This document shows positions 36,455-48,065 of a stretch of DNA of 64,000 bases, in pieces. The stretch covers positions 124,001 through 188,000 of the forward strand of contig CAJJDP010000010.1 in NCBI GenBank assembly GCA_905182995.1. Reading direction: 5' to 3'. The stretch is from Paramecium octaurelia (Eukaryota; Ciliophora; Oligohymenophorea; Peniculida; Parameciidae). Positions within the stretch are counted from its first letter, which is position 1, and each line of letters starts with the position of its first letter. A model generated the notes under the pieces. That model made no database searches, had not been told where the DNA came from, and was given only the letters and a program-made list of their open reading frames with translations. The position numbers and the translations under genes are program-made.

Positions 36455-37037
36455 TTTGTTATATTTTATATCTTATTCATTTTCTAAGAAATGTCATAAT
36501 TTAGGTAAGGTTGGTAATCCATATCCATCAGCCTACAATAACTCGTTCTTTGATTATAAAGAATAAGATAGTCTGGCCACTTATCTGTAATGAACTTCAT
36601 CAGGTCCATCTGCTATTCTCAGAGTTCTGGCTTGAATGAATGCCATTGATAACACTTGATCTTGACTAACACCTTCAGCTCCAAATATTTAGATGACTTC
36701 ATCGATGATATTTTAGGTGACTTTAGGAACGAAAGATTTGCATTCACTTAAAATTTTAAAGATATATCGACTTCTGTTGCCTAAGATATCTATTTGCATA
36801 GCTGCATTTAATACAACTAATCTGCATGCTGATAATTATGTTTCCAATTCTCCTAACTTTTATTAGAATGAACCAATATCCTTCATTTTTGATTTGAAAA
36901 TCATTCTCCTCTCTCCTCTCTGCATCATTAGATCTAATACTCTTTCAGTAATTCCTATTAATCTCATACAATGATGTAATCTTCCACCTCCTAATCTTCC
37001 TTATGCCATTTCAAATCCTTTGCCTTCTTGCCAAATA
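35673..37037. repeat. Direct repeat, copy 2 (1365 bp), continuous with the intact ACAD gene
   Basis: Second copy of 34307-35671, offset 1366 bp. It continues into the full acyl-CoA dehydrogenase gene, so this is the copy with the true right-hand flank. Confidence 0.9.
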
Positions 37038-38923
37038 AGATTCGATTTAGGCACTTCAACATTGTCGAACACCATTTCCATATGACCATGAGGAGCCTCA
37101 TCTGAAAAGAAAACATGCATAGGTCTTGTAATTTTAACATTTGGGTTGGGTAAATCTACTAATATCATTGATTATTATTGATGGGGTTTTGAAGTATCTT
37201 GTGATGTTTTGCCCATCACAATAGCAAATTTGCATCTTTCATCTCCAGCCCCAGAGATGTACCATTTCTTACCATTAATTTTATATCCATTTTCAGTTTT
37301 TGTGATTGATGTTTGTATATTAGTAGCATCAGATGATGCAACCTAGGGTTCAGTCATAGCAAAACATGATCGAATTTCCCCTTACAATAATGGTAGTAAA
37401 TATTTCATTTTTTATTCTTTATTTGCATAGAGAATTAATAATTCCATATTGCCAGTATCTGGTGCTGAACAATTAAATACTTCAGGAGCGAAAATGCTTG
37501 TTCCCATTAATTCACAAATAAAACTATATTCTAAATTAGTTAATCCTTTTCCTACCACTGGGTAAGTACAAAACAAGTTCCAAAGTCCCTATTCTCTAGC
37601 TTTGAGTTTTATTTCATGAAGTTTTTATAACGGTTTCCACCTGGTTTCTGGTGGCCTAGATTCTGCCTCATGAATCAATTATTTTTCATGAGGAAAGAAT
37701 TCTGTCTTCAAAAAGTCTCGGACTCTGTAATAGAGATGTTTAGCTCTATCAGAAACTGGCCAGCTTCCCCATCTTGGAATATCATTCTTAAGCAACTCTT
37801 TCAAACGGAAAGGGTCATTATCAGTCAATTTACTTATCAATTCCCAAGCATCACTAGACAATTGTTTACATAATTTTAGTAGTTCTAATCCTTATTCCTT
37901 TTAAGAAGCATTTCCTTACAAGGCTCTTTTGTATACCCCTTATGCTATAGATGATAATCTGAACATTGAAAATGCAGTATGATATCTAAGATCTATAGAT
38001 TTATTAATATTCCTAGATTTAAAATATACATTTATTAAAGCTTAATATTCTGGTAATCCGATATATTGATAGATTCCTTTGACTCCTCCTTAATGAGCTG
38101 TGCTTTAGAATTGACTTGTGAAATAGAATTGAGTCATGTAGGCAATATCAGCATATGACTAACCAATTGTGGCTAATTCCCAATCAATTACAGCTAAGAT
38201 TTTGGGTTAAGTTGGATGGAATATCATATTATTCAGGGCATAATCTCCATGACATAAACATACAATATCATGCTCATCCTTTTAGGGTATGTTCAGTGGT
38301 AGCCAATACAAAAGATTTTCCATACTTTGAATATTCTGGGTTTCTGCCAATTTATATTGTCTACTCCATGTAGCTATCTAACGTTAGTAGTAATTCTCAG
38401 ACTTTCCTAGATGATTTAGTTTTAATTTATGTATATCTATGGAGTGTAATTAAGCCAAGACTCTAGCCTATTCATTTAGGATTTCTTATTTTTCTTGATT
38501 ACTTAATTCTGATAATTTGATATCCTTGAATATTCTGCCTTCTACAAATTCCATAACATAGAATGGAGTTCCAATTATACTTGAATCATTGCAAAGTACA
38601 AGTGGTTTGGCAACAGGAAATGATACTTAAGATAACTTTAGAGTGATTTCAAATTCTCTTTCTATTTGGTGAGCCTAAGCAATTAATAAATATTTTACTC
38701 CAGGAAGTAACTATCCATCAGGTTTCTTTCTTAGAACTAACTTTTTGTCTGAGTTTCTTGATTTTATATTAGATCATAAATACTTAAAAGAGAGTTAATA
38801 AGTAGGATTACTTTATCCAAAATTAAACTAGGAAGCTTCTTTGATCTCAATAGAATTATCATTGAAATATTCCACGATAGATTTTTCATTTTTGAAATAC
38901 TAAGATAACTTTCTCAAATCCAT
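36494..38923 (-). CDS. APH-acyl-CoA dehydrogenase fusion (ACAD10/ACAD11-type)
   Basis: About 780 residues in two domains. The N-terminal aminoglycoside-phosphotransferase-like kinase domain has [25 protein letters not shown], an H-G-D-Y type catalytic loop leading to the metal-binding VIDWE. The C-terminal acyl-CoA dehydrogenase domain has [25 protein letters not shown], the [13 protein letters not shown] helix and [11 protein letters not shown]. This fusion is known from ACAD10/11, which act on 4-hydroxy and branched fatty acids after phosphorylation. The protein ends LPKL, close to a PTS1 peroxisomal signal, so a peroxisomal site is possible. Several short introns, one of 27 nt near the start. 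Start ATG 38923. Confidence 0.88.
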
Positions 38924-38960
38924 AGATATTATAAATTATATATTATATATATGAGATTTA

Positions 38961-39346
38961 TCTTATTTTCTTAAACTTTACCAATTATATTGCCTATCTT
39001 CACTTTTAAGCAGAATCTCAAGTTCATATTTATTGTTTTTGGATATACACAATTAACAATTGTTCTTTTTATATGGCTATTAACATTAAAATCCATTAAT
39101 GTAATTAAGATTTCTGTAATTATTTAAATTATACTATCTTTAAATCTAAGTACCAATACATCTTTTATCTTCTGGAATCATAAACTGTTTTAATTCTTCC
39201 AGTGAAAACTTATTGTAAAAAGGATTATCCAATCTGTGATGGCCTCTCTATTAGAATAAGTTATATTATAATTATTAATTTCTATTCCTTTTCAACTCAT
39301 AATTTAATACTATTATTATTCCCTATACTGATATTTTGATTTCCAT
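38961..39346 (-). CDS. Possible small gene upstream of the ACAD gene
   Basis: From ATG 39346 a minus frame runs through protein-like sequence (GHHRLDNPFYNKFSLEELKQ, then FMIPEDKRCIGTQ and a cysteine-containing part). It could end after a 20-nt intron near 38962-38981, giving about 120 residues. Without that intron the frame continues into the ACAD start, so an N-terminal extension of that protein cannot be excluded. No family recognised. Confidence 0.4.
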
Positions 39347-39561
39347 TACATATATTGATGAACCATTACGATTAACTTGTAATTTAAAGACAAAATATAA
39401 TATTAATATAGAAATATTATTTAGGTGTTTTTATAAAAAATGAATATTAATCTTCCAAAAAAAAACAAAGTTTTCTTATTTTATCTCATAGGATGAAATT
39501 TTTTACAGGATCCTATTTTCCTTAAATTGTGTGGTGATTGTTAAAGTCAAAATAAATAGAG

Positions 39562-40402
39562 TCAATCAGAATTCTATAAATAGTCTTGATCTTTCCTGTT
39601 CTTTGAATCATCAATAAATCTTCGCAAATTATAAATCATATAAGTATATTGAAGATATGTATGACAAGGATTTACAAATAAGCTTATAAATAGGTTCAAA
39701 TAACCGCAATAAATATTTATTCCTTCTAAAGTAAGTTAAGAATTGAACTATCAGTTCTAAACTTAAGAGTCTATTTTATTATACCATTTTGAATTAAGAT
39801 TAATGGATATCAAAGCTTAGCATTCATTTCCATTCATTGAAGTACTCCTTAAGTAAAAGTATCTGAATTAAGAATTTACAATTTAATAGACTATTCCAGT
39901 TCTTAGACCTTTAAAAATTGTATTATAGATTTGATAGGAAGTTTTTAATGATTTTGTCTTTCAATATCTATTGTGGTTTCTTTTGTTCACCTAAAGTTAT
40001 TTTTTGTTCCATAATACCCTTTAGATTATTCATTCTTTTTATCGATGATTAGAATGAAGATTATATAACTTTCCATGCCAAATTTATTTTTCTCATCATC
40101 GTGAGCAGCAAACATCCACTAAAAAGCAGGGTTCTCAAAAAATTTCCAATAACAATCTAAGTTATTTACTTCAGAATTCTATCGATCAAAAGACAGTTTA
40201 AAACTCCTTTAAATTTACAATACTAATAGTATCTTCTTTATTAATTCCTTTAAGATATATAGAAAAGTCTTTGGATATTACTCACCTTAAATAATTCTAT
40301 AAATTGTTATTATTGCATAATATTTTCAATATGAAACAATGATCCATCTACCTTCCAATTTATTAATAAATTACTAATTTAATAAGGTTTATCTCTAAAC
40401 AT
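39562..40402 (-). CDS. Uncharacterised protein, several short exons
   Basis: Protein-like fragments lie in order on the minus strand: MFRDKPYQISNLLINWKVDG, LDCYWKFFENPAFQWMFAAH, EQKITLGEQKKPQQILKD and RRFIDDSKNRKDQDYLQNSD, which ends at TGA 39564-39562. They sit in different frames and need several introns. One join near 40280 would use an intron of only 17 nt, and I could not resolve all borders. The protein is probably 230-270 residues, rich in aromatic residues near its centre. Start ATG 40402, 69 bp from the divergent coiled-coil gene. No family recognised. Confidence 0.5.
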
Positions 40403-40471
40403 GAATTGATTATTTTGTTTAAAAACAAGATGGATAAATTTTATAATATTTAATTTAACTGATAACAAACT

Positions 40472-41989
40472 ATGTATAAACCTTCAAGATCACTTAGATA
40501 GAGTTAAGAAAAACCTTATGCACACAACAAACCATCTCCATAGACTAGAGCTATTTCATTTGCAAATACAATGGAAGACCCTCTAAGATTAATCAACAGA
40601 GAATTAGATAGAGATTTATAGAGGTAGAAGCTGAAAGTTTATGAAGCTGAATTATTGGAAGCAAAAGGTAGATATATTGAATTTTATAGATTAGATTAGT
40701 AGAGTCAAATTTGCGTAGAGTTGAATGAATAGAAATAGAAAAATAAATAATAATAATAAGTTATAGAGAATTTAGAATTCAAACTTCAAATTGAGAAAAA
40801 GGATTCACTCATTTATTAGCATTAAGTATAGAGATTGGAGGAATAGTTCAATTATTTATAGGATAATTATAATACATAAAAATAACAGATAATTGTATTA
40901 TAGGAGAGCATAGAGTAGATTTAGAAAAAGCATAGTCTTGAGAAGGAAATGAGAAATGAAAAAGAATATTAATTGGAAAAAGAAATAAAGTAAAATAATA
41001 ATTTAAGTTTAAGATTTTAGTAAAATGAGATAAAGAGATACTAAGAGGAGATTACAAAATAGAGAGACCACATCTTATAAAATAATTAATAGTAAAATGC
41101 AAACGAATTTATTTAAATATTAGAAAATAAATTTGAATTAGTGTAAAAGGAATTCATCTTTTATAAAAAAGAAAAAGAATAAGAAATTGAAAACAATCAA
41201 TAATTACTAGATTCATATCAAAACTAAATTTATTAATTGAGTTAAGAAAATAAATCATTATAAGATAAAAATTTAATAGTCTCCTCAACTGAAGAACAGT
41301 AATAATAGATTAAAAGTCTGAAAATTGAATTAGAAGGCTAATTATAAATTGTTAAATAACTTAATCAATAGACTGCAAATTTATAATAATAATTGAATCA
41401 AACTAATGTTATTTGCTAAAACCTAAAAGAAGAAAAATAAGGGGCAATAAAAGAGAAATAAGCTATTGAAACCTATTATCTAGATTAATTATAGAAATAA
41501 GATGTGTAACTCTCCTAAATGATTAAGTCCTCTGTCTAAAATGAATAAAAGGCATAAATCCAGAAATTACAAATTATTATAGAGTATACTATTATATTAA
41601 ATAATTTTAGATAAAAAGACTTAATGATAAGAGAATTGAGTATGTAAAAAGATTGTAATTGCAATAAATAAATTAAAAATGAGTAAAAATTAATAATTAG
41701 AGATCTTGAAAAGAAGAATGCCACCTTAGTTATGGAAGTAGAGAGATTAAATAAGATTTTAAAATAGAAACTAACAGAATTAGAAAATCAAACTTCAAGA
41801 TCTTGCGAAGAAAATCATAAGAAATACTTAGAAGAGATTGAGATTTGGAAAAACAAATTCTTATCTATTAATAAACAATACCACATTAGTTAAGAATAGT
41901 TAATGGTTGTCAAAACAGAATTAGATGGCCTAAAAAAAGCCAAATAAAAAGAAAATATTGATCCTATTCTAACTAATAAACTTGTTTGA
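40472..41989 (+). CDS. Glutamine-rich coiled-coil protein, intronless
   Basis: A single exon of 505 residues. From residue 40 on it is an almost uninterrupted coiled coil, very rich in glutamine, glutamate and lysine. In the standard code the region would be cut by dozens of TAA and TAG codons, so it is a strong witness for the altered code. One CNCNK-type pair of cysteines (near residue 395) breaks the pattern. A filament, basal-body or centriolar-type structural role is likely but not provable from sequence alone. Confidence 0.75.
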
Positions 41990-42336
41990 CGTTATTTTTG
42001 ATGCTATTTTATATATATAAATTATTGAGATTTATTTGTAATTCAAGCTTAATTCTTTAATTAAAATAAAATTTATTACATCTTGTAGGAACTTTTGTAA
42101 CTGAAAATTATTCACCAAAAATATAGTTATTTGAGAGCAGTTACACGAAATAATAACGAGAACCGGTTTAAAAATAATGTAAAATGTTGAAAAGACATTA
42201 TTAATCCAATATGAAAAATAGTAAATTAATATTCTTTTTGGCAATCTCTCAAATTCTTGATTAAAAAATTGCTCTTAAAATCTTCTAAATATTAACTTCA
42301 AAAAAAATTTAATATATTTATTGTTTATAAAAATCA
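41990..42336. other. Intergenic, no supported gene
   Basis: About 350 bp, AT-rich, between two plus-strand genes. Short minus-strand frames here have the hydrophobic composition of translated AT-rich DNA and are not supported. Confidence 0.4.
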
Positions 42337-43809
42337 ATGCATCAGGACAAAGGCAGGATTTATTACGGCAGATTTGTCCAAAGAGAAAAATTAAGCTAAG
42401 GTATGATTTGAATAATCCTTTTAGGTTCTTTTGGAGTAGTTTATATTTGTCATGATAAAGTAACAAGAGAATATGTTGCTATGAAAGTAGAGAAAGAAAA
42501 TAAAGATTTAATGAGTTTAGAACGAGAAATTTAAATTATTGAAGAACTTAGAGGAATAGCTGGTACTTTAATTTTTATTAGTTTAAGGTGTTCCAAAGTT
42601 ATATTGGTATGGAAATGAGTATAATTAAAATTGTATGGCTATGCAATTACTTGGAAGAGACCTAGCTCATTATTAAAAGAAATTTAAGAAACTCTCACTA
42701 AAAACAGTGTGTAACTTAGCTGAATAATTACTAACGATTCTTGAAGAGATTCATAAAAGGTATCAAATCAAAATATTTAAGGGGTATAATTCATAGGGAT
42801 ATAAAGCCAGAAAATATATTGATGGGAAGAGGAAATGATTCGCAGTAAGTTTACTTCGTTGATTTTGGTATATCTAAGAAATTTCGTAACAACAATTAGC
42901 ATATGTAAAATTATCCTTTATGCAGTTCATTCTAAGAAAACAAGTCGTTTATTGGTACAACTAGATATGCAAGCATTTCTGCTCATAAGGGTTATGAACT
43001 ATCTAGAAGGGATGACCTAGAAAGTTTAGGATACGTTTTCATTTATTTATTAAGAGGTATTGACTGATCATATGTATATAGGGAATTTACCATGGTAGAA
43101 CGTTGTATCATAATCAGATAAGGAAAAAACAAAACTAGTTGGCAAATTCAAAATGGAACTAGAATTAAAAGATTTATGCAAAGGATTACCCAATGAATTT
43201 CAAAGATATTTAGACTATGTTTACAAATTAAAGTTCACATCTACCCCAGACTATTAATATTTATTAGGTTTAATTTAAAAAGTAGGTCAACAGAACAATA
43301 TTAGTTTTGATAGAAAATTTGATTGGATGGATAATCAAACTAGTTCTACAAAATCTTCAGATTAAGCTTAATAATCATTTAATGATATTGATGTATCAAA
43401 CTTATAAAGTGACTATCTCAAATTACCAGATTTGAAAAAAAGTGAAAGACGAAAATCTTATCAAATGGATTAAAGTTCTTAATAATCCTCAGTGGTTCTC
43501 AATTATGCTCCTTCAATTGTATCAAAAGGAAATAGTAGAAATTTTTAGAGATCTCGATAAAATTCGAAATAATCTTATTCCAGAGAATCTTCATTAATAA
43601 AATAACCTTTGGAGTCAAAGTTTCAAGGACCATTATTTCAAAATAGAGAATTTCGAGATTTTGATGATATTGAAAATAAAGAAAAAATCAATCCAATCAA
43701 ATTTTCCGATTTTGATGATTTGGATGATGAGATGAATGATGATAGACAAATTCCTCAAGGGTTTGGAAATATACAGGTTCATTTTAAAGAGCATTTATCT
43801 AAATAATGA
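42337..43809 (+). CDS. Casein kinase 1-like protein kinase, second gene
   Basis: Four introns (24, 25, 22, 25 nt) give 458 residues. Kinase motifs: [31 protein letters not shown] and the CK1 signature [25 protein letters not shown], then LPWQNV. The C-terminal 160 residues are serine/glutamine-rich and end in an acidic stretch with repeated FDD motifs ([18 protein letters not shown]). The two CK1-like genes in this window share gene layout but differ widely in sequence, so they are old paralogues. The tail probably gives each its own target or location. Confidence 0.88.
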
Positions 43810-44314
43810 GATAATTTTCCAAATTTATTTGATTACTCAATATTTTGTATTATTCATTTCATAATGACTATTAATTTTAAAATTATAATATTTATCAATC
43901 GAATAATAAGTTCTATTATTGAAAAATTCCATATAAGTAGGAAAATATATTAAATAAATGAAGTAAACGCAGTTTTCTAAATATGTAAAAATGTTACTTT
44001 AATTAAAAAAATATTTAATAATAATTTTGCCTTTGATTGGAAGTGTGTTTAAAAGGCATGTGATAATTTTCAAAATTTTAACTATTTTCAAATAACAATT
44101 AACATATTATTTTTTCATTTAGTGAAAAAATAATATAGAACTTCTGTATTTATACTTATAAATCATATCTAGAACCATAAGGTGCTCAATTAGGATGAAA
44201 TTATGTAAAACAATTATGTTATAAAATATAACATAAATACTAATAATAGTTCATTTGATATAGTATATACTTTGTTAAATTAAGAACAATAATTTAAACA
44301 ATTCATTACAAAAT
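43810..44314. other. Intergenic, no supported gene
   Basis: Half a kilobase of AT-rich sequence with no protein-like frame or RNA structure that I can support. Confidence 0.4.
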
Positions 44315-44548
44315 ATGAATAGAAGTTTCAAACACTTAAAATTGTAATCTAATTTTGAATTTGATGCTATCATCTCATAATTGGATAGTGGATCACCTTT
44401 AATCTAGATTCAGGTTAAGAAATTTTCAGGAAGTAAGAATCTTGATCTTTTCGAGACTCAAGATGATAAATACGAAACTCCAAAAGAATCATCCAATTCG
44501 CTAATGGAGGAGGATTTTAATATCAAAGTGTAGAATACATATCAATGA
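44315..44548 (+). CDS. Small acidic protein
   Basis: A frame of 77 residues with balanced composition (start MNRSFKHLKLQSNFEFD; later LFETQDDKYETPKESS). No domain is recognised. The good codon composition and clear start and stop favour a real small gene. Confidence 0.5.
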
Positions 44549-45033
44549 GTCATTTCATTTTATACTTAAGAAATTAAAAGAAAAATGAAATATCTAAATC
44601 TTCCTTCTAAATATAGAATTTTTTCTTAAATGATGTTCAAGGGCTTTTTAAATCATAAAGATATTTAATTATACATTATAAAGCTAATTAAGTTCTTAGA
44701 TTAGTATCTTAAGAAAAAATACTATAGGTATTTATTCAATCTGTAAAGTACATCATTTTTTTTCCTTTATTTAATAAATTATAATTATTCAAAATAAAAG
44801 CCTTTTAGTTTTTTTTGTGTTCTTATTCATATAAATATGAATCGTGAATCAAAGAAAATTAAAATAAAAACAATCTCAGGTAAACTCTTTAGGATATTGT
44901 TATAATATAGTTCATTTTAAAATAGACATATACTATTCGATAATAATGATCTGTTAGTATCTATTGCATTTAAATATTAGATAATTCATTATATAAAATA
45001 ATTTATTTATTAATCTTTGAAAAATAAAAATTT
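44549..45033. other. AT-rich spacer before the tRNA gene
   Basis: A plus-strand frame from ATG 44585 is open for more than 200 codons, but it runs straight through the tRNA on the other strand and its composition is that of noise. A short thymine run on the tRNA's coding strand (near 45015-45030) fits a Pol III terminator. Confidence 0.4.
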
Positions 45034-45105
45034 AAGCTTTGAATGGCTTCGATCCATTGACCTTTGGGTTATGAGCCCAACGCGATGCCACTTCGCCACA
45101 AAGCT
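45034..45105 (-). tRNA. tRNA-Met (CAT anticodon), initiator type
   Basis: The minus strand folds into a full cloverleaf: acceptor AGCTTTG pairing with CAAAGCT, a GCG/CGC D stem, anticodon arm TTGGG-CTCATAA-CCCAA, and T arm AATGG-ATCGAAG-CCATT. The anticodon is CAT. The first pair is A1:U72, the anticodon stem has three G:C pairs next to the loop, and the T loop begins with A54 instead of T54. These three features are the marks of eukaryotic initiator tRNA. No intron. Internal A and B boxes are part of the D and T arms. Thymine runs lie just downstream. Confidence 0.92.
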
Positions 45106-45168
45106 TATATTGATAAATCTGCCCTTTTATCAGGGATTTCAAAATATTGAATAAACAGATTTTTTAAT

Positions 45169-45660
45169 ATGGATAAACTCAAAAGAATAAGAATTAAATT
45201 CAATAAGAATAAGAGAATAAATTAGAATCTTCTGTAGGAGTCAGTTAATGAATAAATTCTGAAATTTTTTTTAATTAGTGATTTTAGTATAATAAAATAA
45301 CCATCTGATTTAGTTCAGAAGGAATTTAAAAAATAGCTTACCATACACTTTGAACATCATTTAATAGAAAAGATGGTATGTTGTTTGGATATATTAGTCT
45401 TAGAATAATTAGTTGATATAAGATAAACAATTTAAACAGGGGAAAATTAAGGGATAGATATAAATAATAGAATATAAATGTTTCATTTAAATTATTTCAG
45501 GAGGGTATTCTATACCAAGTATATATAATTAATGGATTTATTTTATGGATGTCACATCTAATTAAATTTTCGAAACAAAAACAAAGTATTGACAAGATAA
45601 GACTTAATAAAGTTTGAAAAATACATTTTTGAATGGAAATATAATATTTAAAATATTTGA
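45169..45660 (+). CDS. Uncharacterised protein
   Basis: An intronless frame of 163 residues. It begins with a basic stretch (MDKLKRIRIKFNKNKR) and continues as a mixed helical region with cysteines (MVCCLDILVLEQLVD) and aromatic clusters (FYTKYIQLMDLFYGCH). No family recognised. The stop is only 10 bp from the stop of the convergent next gene. Confidence 0.5.
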
Positions 45661-45670
45661 TAGTTTAATT

Positions 45671-46544
45671 TCATTTTCTTAAAATCTTAGTATATTTTGG
45701 CTTCTTAATATATTAATTTTAGTTAGTAGCCATATTGTAAATGCATTAATTACAATAATTACCATCTAAATATTTTTGAAATTCATCTTTAATTTAAAAT
45801 TCTATTGATAATTTTTGTTGATTTTTTTATTCTTGATTACATTTTCTTAATTTCATTGTATTTGAGACAATTTGATTAATTTTAGTTCTTTTATTATAGA
45901 TTTTATCGCGATTATCAGAGGCCAGAGTCTCCTATGAATGGTAATTTTTATTTTTATTAATATGTAATTCAAGTGATTACTATTACATTTGATCTTCTAA
46001 TAAAGGTCTTTCTTTTTATTGAATCAGTTAATTTTTTAACTCAAATTCTTATTACAATTATTTGGATAGCGCAATTTCTCTAAAATCCAATAATTAATAC
46101 GTACATTGTTTTCATAGATTCATAATCTATTTTTTTATATTCAGTTGGTTCAATAAATTTTCCAAATATTCTGTTTTCTTAATAATAAGGAATGTTTTTT
46201 GGATTCAATTAAAATGTATATGGAATACTTTCACTTCTACGTTTTCTATCTTATTTAAGATACGAATTCTAATTTTATTTTTCAACTTTTGGAATGGTTG
46301 GCAGATTGGAATTAGAATTAGTCTCTTGAACTAACCTCTAAACTTATCGTTACTTCTATATATTTTCGACTATTTCTAATAAGTTTTCATTATTAATGAT
46401 AAGTTTCAAAAGATCTTCATTATTGTTGTAAGTAACAGATCGATTTTTCTGAGGGGTATATGAAGTGCTCTTCTATAAAGATTTATACTTTGATTTGATT
46501 GGATAAAGTTTATTATGATGGGAGTAAAATCTTGATAAATTCAT
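45671..46544 (-). CDS. Uncharacterised, partly coiled-coil protein
   Basis: One 25-nt intron gives 282 residues. The N-terminal part is serine/tyrosine-rich and basic (MNLSRFYSHHNKLYPIKSKY), followed by an asparagine/glutamine-rich helical region and a second helical half. The C-terminus has a CNQC pair. No known domain. Length and composition resemble ciliary or basal-body proteins, but this is only an impression. Confidence 0.55.
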
Positions 46545-46652
46545 TTTTGAAATAAAATAGTATTAACATTCGTTTGAGTAATGAAAATTGAATGAAGGGA
46601 GAGATGTTTATATCCTTATAATAATAAGCAAACAAAAAGATTAAATAGAACT

Positions 46653-48000
46653 TCATTTTTTCCATGCTTTGGCTTTAAATTATCTTTGTATATAGGGATT
46701 TGATGAGTTATATGCAGAATTTGGAGATTATGCTCTTTATCTCATGGGTTTAAATTATGAATTTGGTTATGACCCAGCTTCCTACCTTTGACCTGAACTA
46801 GTATTTCTCTTATAGGGAGTGGTTTGAACTCTAGGGGCCTTCAGTTAATTAGGAGCAGTCTAGGGTCTACGAGTTCCATTTTGTTGTTGAGACTTCTAGA
46901 GGAATTATTCTCTTGAGTCCATGAAATTATTCATTTGAACTCTTTGTGGTTCTATAGAATACCATTAAAGATATACAAACAACATTATTATCAAACATTG
47001 ATCCAGATTTAACACTGTCACTTTTGGTTAATCTTTATTGTTAAGTGCCTTGAGATGAAGGTCTTTGGGGTTGAGCAGGATATATTTGATTAAGACTTTG
47101 TTTTTGGGATTCTTTTTGAGGTTGTTAATTGGATTAATCATAGATGGTGATAGATTATTATTTTTAAGTTTATTGCTAGAATGATGGATCAATTTGTTTT
47201 GATGAACCTGATTACTTTATGATTGGTTTTGCATCTTAGGCCAGAGATTTAGTTTTGGAGAATACTACTTTGTCATATGGTGGGATGTACATAGAAACCT
47301 TTTCAGCAAATCTCAATCTAATATAATAGTGTAAGGAATAAACTTAGATTCTTTTGGTTTTGGATCATGATCCTTGAATTCAGCTACTCCTTGTGCTTGA
47401 GAATTCAAGTAAGTATTTCTCAGTACAATTTCGTCATTCTCACCCTGAGTGTGAATCTCATCCCAGTTATAGGTCTTAGCACCGTAACCTTGTTTCTACA
47501 ATCTTGTTTCAACTGATAATAACTAATTAAAGAAGTGAGCTCTGATTTCTAAATCTGGTCTTCTATTATGCATATATTGAAGAGTTTTATAAAGAGTCCA
47601 TCTATATTTCTTCATAAAGTAAACGCATAAGGTTGCCACTGATCGATTGTGTCCTTTCACTGATAGAACAATAACGCTTTCTCCATTATTTAATGCATCA
47701 TCTACAAATTTCATTACATTATTTATTATCTCATCTTATTGAAAAATAACCTAAGGATTTATTAATGGTTTCATACTTATTAATCATTATCCATCCATGG
47801 GAATGACATATAAACGATGCCAATAGATTCCCAGTGGTTTGGTATTTGTTTGGATGCACAGTTAATAATCCTTGAAACTTTGTTCGTAACAATAAATTCA
47901 AGATCCTGATCTAACCATAATAGGATACCTATGCCGCAAATTAATCTCCTAAAAATAGCCCATCCTTTATTTTAATAGCCCCTATATAATCATAGTTCAT
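46653..48000 (-). CDS. Dual-specificity phosphatase-like pseudophosphatase (STYX-like)
   Basis: Four introns (23, 26, 26, 25 nt) give 415 residues. Residues 1-165 form a DSP domain: IKDGLFLGDQFAAQ at the start, a general-acid-type loop (FPWMDND), and the P-loop at VIVLSVKGHNRSVATLC. In active enzymes the loop reads HCxxGxxR. Here histidine is leucine and the catalytic cysteine is serine, while glycine and arginine remain. The protein should bind phosphate but not hydrolyse it, as in STYX. The remaining 250 residues are glutamine/serine-rich and basic, ending QFKAKAWKK. The role is probably as a phospho-protein binder or competitor. Confidence 0.8.
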
Positions 48001-48065
48001 TTCCTTAATATTAATTTAAATATAAACAACATCTTTAAATTGTTATATAATCATTCATTTGAAGC

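Noticed and set aside
39440..40330. Plus-strand gene starting near 39440
   Set aside because: The minus strand gives richer, more protein-like fragments (Trp, Cys, His, Asp in ordered blocks) over the same bases.
44585..45252. Plus-strand frame open for over 200 codons under the ciliate code
   Set aside because: It runs antisense through a well-formed tRNA and has a random AT-rich composition; open length alone is weak evidence when only TGA stops translation.
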